Shown here: piece after piece, positions 32,698 through 46,500 of the stretch
Numbering within the stretch: the first letter of the stretch is position 1
Layout: every line of letters begins with the position of its first letter
Source of the DNA: Antedon mediterranea
Lineage: Eukaryota > Echinodermata > Crinoidea > Comatulida > Antedonidae
Direction of reading: 5' to 3'
Assembly (NCBI RefSeq): GCF_964355755.1
Contig: NC_092676.1
Span: forward strand, 14,674,288-14,738,287
DNA: 64,000 nucleotides
Program-made: the position numbers and the translations under genes
Notes under the pieces: model-generated
Seen by the model: the letters and a program-made list of their open reading frames with translations, nothing else
Databases searched by the model: none
What the model was told of the DNA's origin: nothing

Positions 32698-33800
32698 ATC
32701 GTGCTCAACCCCAGTAGGTGCAAGGTTATGCAGGTTTGTTTTATGAAGGAACCGCCTAACCCTCCTCACCTTCAAATCGCTGGGGTGGAGCTCGATGTGG
32801 TGTCTGAGACCAGGCTTCTGGGCCTGACTGTCCAGTCCAATCTTGGCTGGCAGTCCCACCTTAATGATATTATTAGTAAAAGTAGTCGACGACTATACAT
32901 GCTATCACGTCTCAAACGGTTTGGTGTCCCGACTGAAGATTTGATCTCCGTGTATACGTGTTATGTTCGCCCAATAAGTGAGTACGCTGTCCCGGTTTGG
33001 CATAGCAGTATAACCAAGGAACAGACCTACCAATTGGAGCGAATCCAAAAGAGAGCATGCCGCATTATCGTGGGTGCGGATTACGTATCATACACGGAAT
33101 CACTGAAGCAGTTGGGACTCCATACCATGACCGAGAGACGTTACCAACTATGCATTGAATTTGCAAAGAAATGTGCTAATGCGTATAGATATGCTGAGTG
33201 GTTTCCGAGAAATATGAGTAAGCATAATATGGCCTTACGGAAAAGTAATACATACCAGGTCCCCAAAAATAAGACAAATAGATATGGAAACAGTGCAATC
33301 CCGTTTCTCACTCGCTGCCTCAACAGTATTGATTAAAATAATAAAAGAAAATAAATGTATAATGTAACCAAATATTAACTAATTTGACATATAGGCCTAG
33401 TAGAAAGTCCTTGAATTTGACTCAATTTATTCTTAATTCTCATTTAATTTTGTATTTAATGTTTTTGTAAATGTATAATTGTAATTATTTAATTGTCGAC
33501 TGATGTAAACCTTAATTAAGAAATCAATGTAAATACTGCAACTTAAATTTAAGATTATATTTTTATACTGTAATTAAGTAATAATGTATATACTATATCC
33601 TTGCAATAAGACTATATTTTTTAAACTTTATGTTTACATTTACATATATTTTGTAATTGCGATTATTTTGTTTAATGATGACTATTACTTTACTTGTCTT
33701 TTGAATGTATAATTGTCCCTTACCATGCAATTCAGCAGATTTGCTGCCAATTGGTTTGTTTTTAATAAAGAATAATAAAGAATAATAATAAAAACTCGCA
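32698..33800 (+). mobile_element. 5'-truncated CR1-type LINE with 3' UTR
   Basis: An open frame (32701-33336) encodes the end of ORF2: NPSRCKVMQVCFM, LLGLTVQSNLGWQSHL, CYVRPISEYAVPVWHSS, QLERIQKRACRIIVG and a KTNRYGNSAIPFLTRCLN end. The 3' UTR runs to AATAAAG-type repeats at 33768-33790. It lies just outside the 3' end of the SNX19-like gene, in the opposite direction. The frame is open, so insertion is fairly young. Confidence 0.88.
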
Positions 33801-34170
33801 AACAACCTAAACAACCCATGTTCAATATGGTGGTTGTATTCAATGGATTTTAATACCAATATCTATTAATATCTATATTAATGTTAATATCTATATTAAT
33901 GTTAATATCTATGTAACTCACACACGGTGCAACTTGTGTTCTAATGTTATACTTTTTAGAGATTATGTGTGTAGTAGACGTAATAGAATGTTTTGAATTT
34001 TACTAGTACTGGCTGTGATGGCTGATTTGATTACCTGGGCAGTGAAGTTAATATAAATGTAATTTTACCATGCATTAATTCTTCAGATTTAATAATAAAT
34101 ACTACTATTTGTCAAAACAGTCATTATTACCTATCTTCTGTGTTATATTTGTGACTCATCAGATGTATAA
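33801..34170. repeat. Intergenic, with a 20-bp tandem repeat
   Basis: About three units of 'atatctatattaatgtta' and a little more occupy 33858-33912. Otherwise nothing is recognised between the LINE tail and the SNX19-like 3' UTR. Confidence 0.6.
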
Positions 34171-34176
34171 TTTATT
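34171..34176 (-). terminator. Candidate poly(A) signal of SNX19-like gene
   Basis: AATAAA on the minus strand, about 275 nt beyond the stop codon at 34450. It is the nearest good hexamer and implies a short 3' UTR. Confidence 0.5.
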
Positions 34177-34449
34177 GTAGAAGGGCCCAAATCCAGCTTA
34201 CAAAACCGATTCCCGTGTTGCCATGGAAATGAAATGTAATATTTTTACAAGTTTGTATAATGTAAGTCCATGCATTAAAGGATCACAGACAATAAAGAAA
34301 GTTTATATTAAAACCAATCCAAATATATTAATATTTTTTCTTTTTACGGAAAAAAATTTCAATGGAGTTGGGCCCTTCTTTCATTCAGGTATTCAAATAA
34401 TAAGAAATAGTACTAGTATGCCAATGACTGCTATCTAAAATACTGTTTT

Positions 34450-34537
34450 TTAAAGCAACTTCTCACGAATATTAACATCCTGAACTTCTGGTAAAAGTGC
34501 ATCAATCAGAAGTTCTGTGAGAGTAAACACCAGATGC
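34450..34537 (-). CDS. SNX19: SNX19-like exon 9: C-terminus
   Basis: Acceptor TTTTTTATAG, then HLVFTLTELLIDALLPEVQD and a VNIREKLL end with TAA. 'HL.Y.L..LL...LPE' closes the nexin C domain in this family. Confidence 0.82.
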
Positions 34538-37500
34538 CTATAAAAAAAAATTTAGTTTTTTAATTTAGAATAAAAGTAAAAATTGTACTGAATACAATTG
34601 TCAAAAAGCATTGGTCTTTGTAATATTTCTAAATGTCTCTTAGAGTAAAACGACAAATAACAATAGCTACTGGCATAGTACTGACAGTGATGGTCACAGA
34701 AGAGACACAAGTAGGATTGAGTATTAAGCAGGGAGTTGTTAATTAGAACTCCCTAGGTAAGCAAGGCCAAGAATATCCATAATACTAAATAATAATTTTT
34801 TTAACAGTATGAACCTTTAGCTAATCTATTTAATCTCATTGAGAATTTGGTGCCAGGTGCCAGGAGAAAAACCGCGGGAGTCAAGCAAGTTTTCGAAAAA
34901 ATCGTCATATGGGCTATCTATACTTAGTTTAGTTTGATGGGCACTTCAGGAAAAGTAGGGTTCGTTAAAATCCTACTGGCTTCGGGCTGGATGATGTGAT
35001 GTCGTAATATGACAAGAAATAAAAAACAGGATTGTAATCTTTTTCATCGAAGATTATAACATTTGCTCAGGTAATTATCTTTCTACTGTATGTATCTTCA
35101 TGTCTCAATTTAATAATGTAATTTCACCTATTATGTTTGGTAGGGCTGGGGAAGGCGAAGAGACGGGACAAGATTTAGTACAGTAGTAGTAGTAGTAGTA
35201 GTTAAAATAATATCTACTGTACCTATTAAGGACTGGATCTTGTAAAGATGCATGTACAAATAGTAGACAATTTTCAAGTTCGTCTTCACCAACTCCATAA
35301 GTAACAATACCTATATTACACAGAATGCATAATTAATTTCCTTTCCAGTATTATACAAATTTAAAGAATTAAAGATTAGATGATGAGCAATATAAATCAA
35401 ATGACTTTTATCTGATGGGTGTAAAGTAAATACCTGGCATAAATTCTTTAACTCTTTGAAAAGCAAGCTGTCTTGAATGTTCTTTCTCCTCATCTGTCTT
35501 TGGTGTATTTCGTTTGGAAATTAGTTGACCATTTGGCCAAAGTGCTTGCCGTATGAGCTGAATATATCGGGCACACATACCCTCATTAACAAGTTCATTT
35601 ACAACATCTTCAAGCAATCTATATAACAATAGAAATAGCCAATATTGTAATCAACAAGATTTGAATGCATTACTTTGATGAATTATATGTGGTCTTTGTT
35701 GTGATTGATTGCAATAAATTGCTAATTTTTTTAGTATTTTTTCCAAAAATCTGAAGGTGCATTGGAACAATATCATCATTAGATATCACTGAACAGGATA
35801 TGATGGGTAATTAACTATGGTAATCACATGACAATAGATTACTTGTCATTTGATTGGAAGATTTTAGGTCACATGATATTCAATAAATTTTCTAATGACC
35901 TTAATTACATCAACGAAAGTATTCGTTTTAGCTACTATGACAAAGAGATATACAATTAAACAAAAATTTAGGTGGGAAAATGATTTCAAAACATTTTATA
36001 TGCCAAAATTGTACACAAATTCATATCTACAACTCATGGTTTCCATGATGAGAATAATAAATAGTATCTGCTGAGTAGCTATAAGAAGTTTCAGTAGGTA
36101 TATTTTTTGGTTTAAAATATCCATTGGCCAACACACAATATTTTACCTGCATGTCTGTCATTACTTTACATTAAGAGTTTTATGAAAATTTATGAAATTT
36201 ATCACATAGAGTAAGAACATAAAATGAGCAAAAACAGTTATCGTAAGACACTTTAGGCTATGAACACTGAACATTTGCATGTGAAGCAACCCTCAGAAGC
36301 AAAATGTGTCAAATCAAAATTTATGATTCAATGAACAATTTCAATTTTAAGTAAATAACACACATGTGATGTCAAACGTTAACAATTGTGCGCTCACGAA
36401 TTTGAATCAGATCATAACTTCTTATAAATCATCCAAATGAATGGTGCCCTCATTATGGAAGCCAAACAGTTGATATGACTTCATGCACAATTTCAAACAG
36501 TTCTCTCTTTAATTTTAACATTTTAATTAAATGTTGGAAAATTTGATCACCTAGGAAATTTTTTGATGACATGACATTCAACATGGCAGCAATATGCACA
36601 TTTTGGGTGAATGCTGTGCATAACAATTAACAGCACTCATTTTCTTGTATAGATCTCTAATATTTGTCTAGAAATAAATATATATTCTACTGAATTACTT
36701 ATTGATAAGTTTGCCGAAGGCTATAGCTATGATTTGTTGAGTAGTTTCTTTAACAATCCAATTGCCATAATCATGCATAGCCTCACATAACAGACACATG
36801 AATGCATCAGCCAATGGAATTTCAGCATAGTTGAGCTCATTCTTATTATTCTCAGGTAGTTGAAACACTGCTTGTCTTCCTGTTGTTGTATCGTACTGTT
36901 CCATTACATTTTCTTTGTCTTCTTCAGTACTTGAATTTGTTACTCTGTTCTCTAGAAAACCCTTTACCAGAACATCAATGTTTTTCTCAACCTAATAATA
37001 GTTAATTAAAGGTAAAGTTTAAATATAATATTGTAGCACTTGCCAATTAAATTGAACAGGCATACTAAGGGAGAGCTTGGGTTTAAATCTGTGTTTGTAT
37101 GAAAGCCAAGCAAGTGAACCAACAAGCTTCTATATTCCAATGAAGAGAACATGCAGTGACGGTGCCATACTGACAATGTTGTGAAAGAAAAAATGTTTTT
37201 TTTTTGTAAAAAAGATCACCTATTGTTATTGTATAAATCTCTGTTCAGTTTCTTCTTATTTATTTCTTTCTTTAGAGATTTTGTGTACCGATTATCTGAA
37301 AAACTTCATTCTTGCCGATTTTCAAATTGTATCTTTCCCATAATAATAATTGGCCATAATACGGTTTTCAGCATGTCATCACTGAACCATAATGCCATTT
37401 TGTGAATTCACCTTTTCAATTATATTTTCATAATTGCTTGTAAGATATCAATTAAATTAACCACTGGTCAAATTTACACCTATATAATTTAGTTTTATAT

Positions 37501-40500
37501 AACACCTAAATAGATTCCTGTCATTTGATTGGACGATTATGAGTAACAAAAATAAATAAATTTATAAACAGATAAGCTCCACATACTAGCCTAGCCTATC
37601 CTAGGCCTATGTCCTTTCATTGAATCTGAATGAAAATGACAAGAATCTATTATATAAATAATGAATGATAAATAATGAATGTTTTATATTCGTGCTATGC
37701 TACAAATAGTTTAATTCGGTGAAAGCTGAAAGGTCATATTCTTGTTTGGCTGCTGCCTAATATAAAAATAATTTGTACCATCACACTCATAAACATTAAT
37801 TATTTGTGTTTAATAGCCATTTACTATAGCTGATAGAAGCTTTTTGTTCTTAGCAAAGCAATTTTTATATCATAGAAAGTTGACCTTTGAATCTGATGAA
37901 TTTAAATTTTGTTAAGTTTCAATATTAAGACTGTCTTAATTTTAATTTACAATAAATTATAGAATTTCATAAAATTGCGCGCAAATTATGCTGCACATTT
38001 CTGATGTCATCCAAAACCTTATTAGGACAAGTTCACTATGCTTCCAAAATTCTGTGTTTTTAAGTTATACAGTATTAGAGAAATGCTCTACACAAAAATC
38101 GGGGTGCTTAAAAACAAATAACAGATTTGACAATCACAATGATTGTCTGGTATACCAATACAGATTGTACACTAAATAACAATTAATACAGATAAGAAGT
38201 AATCAATGTGATGTTTAATCTTACACTGGAATCTCTAGGTCTGAAAGCATATGATCTTTGTGGTCTACTTATTTCAATCCCTGAGAATGGTGAGGTGGGC
38301 ATTTCTGACATGCTACGGCTTAGATGATTTAAATGTTCTTCATGATCAGTGTTCATTAAAGCTTGATTTTCTGGTAACATGGTTGAACTTGGTAACTTGG
38401 ATTTCAATGTCCCCATAATGCCTGACATGCCACGTAGGAAAAACTGAAACAGAAAAATGTTGAACATAATATTTTTTTAATAACCCTTGGTGGGCCATAT
38501 TGAAAATATATAGCATAGGTTTTAAAGATATTGCTTGATATGTCTAAAATGAGATTATTATTGGTTAAATACTGTACTTTGGTAATTCAACCTCCAACAA
38601 GCCTCTTATGTTATGTTCATAACATTTTATGGGGTCAATGTAAAAAATGACTTAAGACTAGAGTACAGCTATCAAATACTATCATTACAAGTAATATATT
38701 TGTTTACGCCCGACAAGGAGGTTATGTACAGTAGTTGTGCGCTTCTTTTCCCCGTGTGTTTGTTTCTATGGTTTTTTGTTACTGTAGTTACCAGGATTAT
38801 ACTAAAAAATTATTTCCAGATCTTTACTAAATTGAAACCACAGATAGATATGTAGTCATGGATAATTAATAATAAACAAGAATATTTCTTACAAAAAACG
38901 CTGCTCGCTTATTGTTATTGCTAAGGTCAAGTCTGGGGGTCACTTCATCAAGCCTAGATACTTCAAGTATCCTATTACAAACAAAAACTTCAATGGACTG
39001 TTTTGATAATAATTCAATGATTATCTGACAGTGAATTATAGTAATATCATGGGACTCATAAATACCAGAAATGCTTTGAGATTTGTCATTAGACTCTTTT
39101 CCCAGCCGTTTTTTGGATTCAACAGGTGGTACCTATAAATTATAGTAAAGTTTCCATTTTAACAAAAATGCCTAAGTGTAGTACTATACTGCTGCTTGAT
39201 TTCATCTAATGAATGAGTCATCCCGTGTGACGTAGCGGGCTAGAGCAGCAGCGTGAAAAAAGATCCACAGCAGGAATTGAACCATGGATCTCAACTGAGA
39301 GAGGCTGGATGCATAATCATTACAGTTTACACCAACTCTATTTTTAAAGTTGTAGTGCAAATAGCCTATAATAAAGAAACAATTATGAAAATCTGACTTG
39401 GCTTTCGAAATAGGGCAAGCGGGGATTTGATTGGCTTACGATGAAATCATACATAAAGTTACCACCATGCATTAAAAAAAATTCTGCACCATCATATCCC
39501 CATACAGTAATAAATCACTCTTTCACATGTGTAAATTCCCAAATAGCAAAGGTGATGCCAATTTTTAAGAATGGTGAAACTAACCAAATAATTATTGTCT
39601 CATATCCGTTCTACTTATATTAAAAAAAATAATTGAATGAGTTGTTTTTAATCAACTTTATGCTTTTTTAAATAATAATCTATTATATTATGTATAAATC
39701 AATCAGGTTTTCGACCATCATACTCAACATCTACTGCACTGCACACTGATGGAAGACTAGTATAGTGAAATAGACAAGGGTAAGAATCTACTTGATTTAA
39801 AAATCGTGAGTCAATTTTACTCAAATTTTTATTAATATATCACGAAGGTTGGGAGGTCTACTAAATGCAATAATGGGTGGTTCCGGAAAAACAGTCCTCA
39901 ATAGTCGAATTTGGCTGACATGGTTTGTACGTCAGTGTCTGATAGCGAGGAATATCTTTTGCTTTCTTTATAGCAGTTTCAATGTATTCCTCATTCAAGT
40001 GGTTTATTAGATTGAAGGGACAGAAAATTGGCCTCAAATTGTCCCATAAATAAATTTGCAATAGATAGCACCATTTTTGTGCCCATCGCTGTGCCATGAA
40101 TTTGGAGGTAATGGTCATTGCCAAAAATAAAAATGTTGTTGGTTAAAATCAACATTACCAGTTGTCGTAAATAAGCTTTAGTAGGCATAGTGGATTAACC
40201 TGTGCCAAATGAGTATTTTTTTCTCATCACATAAACAGATTTTGCCATCTTATCCGCAATTTCCGGGGTGGGATCTGTTATAAGTTTACGATAATGAAGA
40301 GGATTGTTTAGCTGTCTTAAGGACTCCTCTTCATAAAATTTGATGTCCATAGCTACAGTGGCAGAACCTTTATCAGCGGGTTTAATGATGATATCATTAC
40401 TCTGACGCAATTTGGCAATGGCCTGCTTTTCTTGTTTTGAGAGATTGTCACGTTGTCGCTGGACCAGGGATGTACAGTAGTTTTGTACATCCTCCTCAAA

Positions 40501-43500
40501 AGCCTGAATAAATGTTTCTAAAGTCTGACAACGATTTTTAGGTGGATTCCAGGAACTTTATGGTTTAAATTCAGCAAAAAATTCACGCAATCGTAATCTT
40601 CTGGAGAAAGATAGATGTTATGCGCCGACCTCCTGCCTTAGTTTTGGGCAGAATTTAAGTCCTCGGGAAAGAAGTTTTTTTCTCTCCTTCGGAAAGTCAA
40701 CAATTAATTTCAACAACTGAATCAGAGGTGTTGCTCCGATTCTCGTTAGAAGTCCGAATAAACCTTCTGCAGGGTTTCCTATAAAGTCCTGAAATCATCC
40801 GAAGGTAGAGTCATTTGTGTTGAAATGACCAAGTCTGCAGGTAGACCAAATTTGTGATGTCCCCTCCGGGACATTACCTTTGATTGCTTACGGCAATCAT
40901 TGGCAATAATCCTAAGTTTGTTTTGAAACTCGGATGCAGGAAGTTCTCTTTTTAACTTCTTAGTTCTAGAGTGAATTTCAACGTTCAACTCTGTGAGGAT
41001 TTTGTGGCAATTGTTAATTTGGATCTCATTGAGTTGACAGGCATTTTTGTGAAGGAAAGCGTTCCAACAAGAACACATGCCATCATCTGCGAATGGAATA
41101 CCAAATGTGACATGAAATTTGAGTCCTTTAGCGGCCGAATGTTTAAGAAAAGTATCTAAATGGTGACCATACCTGACACGTTTCTCGGACAGGCGACAGA
41201 ATAAAAATATATATATACACCACATAGGTATTTTTTAGATTTAATGTACACGTTTTTTTATATGAGTAGTTTTAAAAACCTATTTCTTTTCATATTCACC
41301 CTCTTCTTTTTGGCGTTGCTGTTTTATTGTTAAGTCAACTGAAAATATTGTAAAAATTGCATACCAGCATATGTGTCATTTCTTATTTTATTCTGTACAT
41401 AGGTATATACTTACAGAACATGCCTTGATTTTCAGGAAAATTGATATACTGTATTCTTTTAACATGGACATATTCTTAGACATGGACCAAAATAGTAGTC
41501 AACTGGTCGAGTGGTTAAGCTTACTCTATGGGTTAACGCAGGGGTGCCGCAAATTGGCACAGCTTCAAGACACTCCTCGACCATTGTTATGGCCAATCTT
41601 GATTTTAGACATGTCATTGTTGAAATGACGGAGTTTGTTTGTATTAAAATTATTTAAACAAATTGTAAACCCTGGCAGGATTTGAACCACATAAAGCTAA
41701 TAAAAAAAAGTATCTTTGAACATGCTCCCTCAGTGGAAATATTTTGCCAAATACCTGTACTTCACTCATTTGATTCCATATTTTTTTATTTTTGGGTGTG
41801 AAGGAAGTTTGTTTAGTTGATAAATAGTTATAAAATCATTACTCATTATTTGAAAATACCAATAAAACAAATCAGAAAGTACCTTGTCAATTCTTGGAAC
41901 AATTTCTGTGGCTTTTTTGACAAATTCAATGTGTGTATCTCCCTCAACAGCTATAAACTCCTGGAACTCACTACTGCTACATATTGCTGAGATACTACAA
42001 AGGTTCTAAAACACAACACAATCATTGTTTACTTTATATTGAAGCCAATTTATATTAAACTTTTTTACAAGGTTTACAGTATATGCAGCTTTCTCTTCTT
42101 TACATGTATCAATTTGCATTAACTTTCTTTCTACTATAATTTAACTTAATTGGCATATTGTTGAGATAGGTTTAATGTTGCTTCAACAATTTTTCAAAAC
42201 TAATTGTACTTTCCAGAATTGTAGAGAATTTAATTAAACAAAGCTTCCTAAATTGAAATTCAGAAGCGATATTTTTTGTTGACACAAGTACGCTTCTTAA
42301 TAATAATAATATTTATTTAGTCACCAATGAAAGAATAACCAGGAGCCTAAACAGATTCTGCACTTCACTCCATACAATATAAACAGAAAGACAATTATAC
42401 AAAAAAATTACACAATTGTAATACAAATAAAACTATACATAACATGAAATAAAGTGTTTTGTTTCATATTATAGTAATTATGAGATAAACATTTTATCTT
42501 ACACATAAAAACATAGGAAATACTTTCCCCAGTCTGTTGTTAATTTGTCTTTATTTTTTTTTTTAATGTCCGCCAGTCCGCATTTTTTAGGTCAAGTATT
42601 ATATGTATGAAACGCTATATGTGTCTTTTACTATAATATTATTAATATTACCTATAATAATGTAATAATAGTGAGAAGTTCGGTTTTAGAAAACAGAGAC
42701 CTAATGTTGAGATGTTTTTATTGGGGTCTTTGAAAACAGAGACCTAATGTTGAGATGTTTTTATTGGGGTCTTTGAAAACAAAGACCTAATGTTGCGATG
42801 TTTTTATTGGGGTCTTTGAAAACAGAGACCTAATGTTGAGATGTTTTTATTGGGGTCTTTGAAAACAGAGACCTAATGTTAAGATGTTTTTATTGGGGTC
42901 TTTGAAAACAGAGATCTAATGTTGAGATGTTTTTAGTGGGGTCTTTGAAAACAGAGACCTCATGTTGAGATGTTTTTATTGGGGTCTTTGAAAACAGAGA
43001 CCTAATGTTGAGATGTTTTTATTGGGGTCTTTGAAAACAGAGACCTAATGTTAAGATGTTTTTATTGGGGTCTTTGAAAACAGAGACCTAATGTTAAGAT
43101 GTTTTTATTGGGGTCTTTGAAAACAGAGACCTAATGTTAAGATGTTTTTATTGGGGTCTTTGGAAACAGAGACCTATGAGATCCCTATAATGTTATGCTT
43201 TAATCATTTTTGTTGTTCATTCTTTCAATGATACAAGTTTTTGTTTCAAGAAATCTTGGGCCCTCGGTGCCGAAGCCCCCGAAATCTTTGGTTGCGCATG
43301 GTCATTACTATGTGACCCTGTCTTTTTGTACCAAGATGGCCGATAATGTGAGTGAAGCAAGTATCACGAGGCTGGCAGGAAGTGGTGGGGGGGGGGGGGG
43401 GGGGGGGTTTGCCTTGTAGGCGAGCGACAACACGTTATAACATAATTTGAGGCTATTTTAATCAAATTTAGGGTAGCCAATTTTTTCCCGTTTTTATGGT

Positions 43501-46500
43501 ACATAAATAAAATACTGCGCAAGACTATAAACACACCCATGGGCTGATCTGTATGAATTTTTTTTTAAATAGAGATTTCCCTGGAAATTGCAATTATACA
43601 TTGATATATGAAACAAAATTACAAGTCTACAGAGAACCAGCCCACCGAGATTGGGATGGAGCTAAGAACATTTCGAAAAATAGAGTTGTTAGGTCCCCGG
43701 AAATTGGATTATAGTGTTTCGAAAAAAGAAACAAAATATATAAGTCTCCAGGACCAGCCCTACCATTAGGGTTGAGGTACTAAGAAAATTGTGCAAAAAT
43801 AGAACTGGAAATAGCACTTATTTATAAGCCCCTATTGATAAAAAAATTACACCTACTAGAGGGTGAGCTTGCTTCGCTTGCTCCCCCTCTAGGAAGTGTA
43901 GACGATGGTTCTCGGAATGATAATGTTCTCCTTGTACGTTTTCTGTCGGTTACCATTATTGAAAATGCTTGACATTCGTAAAACTAAACTACTCTGTTTC
44001 ACAGTGTTTTAGATGATTAATAACATTTTAAAGTATAGTTTTTATTGTTTGGTAGGGCCCTTTGGGGAGGCGGAGGTCATTTGAGGGAGGTACTTATTCG
44101 AGGGATATATGTTAAATTTTGTAGTTTTAATAATATGGTAACATTTATAATCAAATGAAATCCTCTAATAGATATGAAAAGTGCTAAAAAAGAATAACAA
44201 ATGCTTGGTAAATTGTAGATAACAGTGCGGTGAATTCTACTACAAATAGTATAATTGTGTTATTATAAATATGTGGATGGACGTTTATTAGACAGTTGGG
44301 TTGGGGGGGGGGGGGGGTTATTATTCAAAGTGATGTTTTATTGGAGAGGCGTTTATTCAAATGAATACCATCCTAATAATTATTAATACATTATTTAATT
44401 TAATCATCTTTTGAAACTAACTGCCGTGACAGAGTGGGCCCAAGAAAGAAGACATTACGGCTTGCAACATGGGCAGACATCTCGGTCCTAACGGGACACA
44501 GGAAGATAGCCTACAGTTATTCCTGCAAGCTTACTCAATAAAACTCAGCTATCGGAATTTCACTCGAAAAATGTCTTATCAAATCTCCCTATGTAATTTT
44601 ATAATACTATTCCCCACAATATATTCTGATTCTTTATGGCGTATATTTAATTTGATCTTTATTAATTTGCAGTATAATTCCTATAATATTTAACTACTGT
44701 ACCTTCACACACGCGCAGTATGTTTTAAAATAAACAAAAACTGAAATGGCTATGATTAATGGCCAACTTAAGCTCCAGTCCTACTATCTGATTTTTTTTT
44801 CGTCTTCCAAAGGGACACTGTATTGATTGATGGAAAGTGCCTGTTTCCAGTCACCTTTAGGGTCAAATCTATTATTTTAATTGACCGGGAAGAATTGAAA
44901 TTGAGATGGAAATCTAATGTTGAAATCATAAATTTTGTTAAAAAACTCTTCATAATATCTTCCTAAGATAGATATATGAATAGCGTCGATGTGAACACTA
45001 ATGTTATCAAATCTACGTTTCGCGGTACATCTCAGATAGATAAGGTAGGTATCCAAGGCGGAGATTTGTACCGAAGTTTTTTCATTGTGCTCGCCTATGT
45101 CAGAATTAACCATAATTTATATATACTGTAGATACCTAAAACATATCAGGCCTAAGAGGCCTAAAACAGTGGCCCTTTGCCTTCGCCTTTTATTTGGAGG
45201 GGAATGTGTCCGCAAGCGTAGACCATTTTCCGTCAGGAAATCAGTTTATTTCCCATATGTATATGCGTGCATGTACCATCTGGACTTTCAATGTACGATG
45301 AAAAGTTCTTGACATACAGGACATGTAATAACTTGGCTATAATAAGATGTTGGCTAAACGAAAATGGCATGTTTTTTGTTTGTAAGTAGCAGGCCTACAG
45401 TAGGTGAGCCTTAGGTACCCCACGGTAAAGAGGGTTAATCGTAAATTAAAAAATTGAACATACAAACAATAGATTGCGAACACAATTCGTACCATTTTGA
45501 TGTATAGCGTACGTCGATACACCGTACATGACGTAACTCGTCGGTAAACTTCGCATGGAAAGTAACTACAGTACACATTCTGGTCCCTGGATGAAACATG
45601 ATATCACGCGTAAACCGCAATGGACCGGGCCCAATGTTAAGGGACACCGCCAGACAAGTGCGTACCTATTGTTTATTAGATCGCTGGCAATAATGCATGT
45701 ATATAAAGTGTAATATCAGTCATCCTTAAGGAACCTCATGAAAAAAGTTTGTTACCTGTAAATATCGCTCAAGGCTGAGTTTTCTTTGCAACACTACATC
45801 TTCATTCATTCTGTTGACAAGCTGTAATTTACGAGGCACGTCCTTCATACCTAACAGAAATAAATAGTTCATTTTATTAATTTATTTTAAAAAAACAATA
45901 AAACACATTAAAGAGGTCACAAATGAGCTAAAAACTTAACAAATACTTAATGGAAATGGGTTTAAGTTTACAATGTCATGTAACAGTGATGTTTGATGTG
46001 AATTATGGAGTATGGAATTTTATTTGTTGTTGTAATATTTAATTAAGACTGGAAAAAAAACCTGAGACCTTGTTGAGCCTTAAAATGTGCAAAAAGTCAC
46101 ATTTGTGCAAACATGTTGCCCTCAAATGTGCAAACAACCACATTTGTGCAAACATGGCACTCTCAAATGTGCAAATCTGTAAAAATGTATAATCCACTAA
46201 TGTGCAAACAAAACGCCGTCAAATGTAAAAACGATCAGTTTTGACGTTAAATGTGCAAATGAAATTTTACAAATGTGCAAATCGTTTTTTCAACCAAAAT
46301 TGTTCATTAAAAATGATAACCTAATTCCTATAAAACACACACAATCATGTCTGGGAATGCAGGACTGACAGGTGGTCGCTGCTTGCTGGGGAGGGTAATC
46401 CATACTGTTAAAATTGAAGTCCCTTATAGTTGTGCACTTTTAAAATATGAAATTGTGACGATTTTCCTGTGCAAAGTTAACAAATTAATTAGTTAACAGG

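Noticed and set aside
41497-41700. tRNA-Leu-like A box at 41503 and a B box near 41680
   Set aside because: The A box is on the plus strand and the B box on the minus strand, 170 bp apart. They cannot form one tRNA or SINE promoter.
42691-43178. Regular 43-bp repeats considered as a CRISPR array
   Set aside because: The whole 43-bp unit repeats with no variable spacers, and the locus is animal DNA. It is a minisatellite.
43210-43419. Short frame ending in a glycine run
   Set aside because: The glycine run is the 21-G tract. No splice context or homology.
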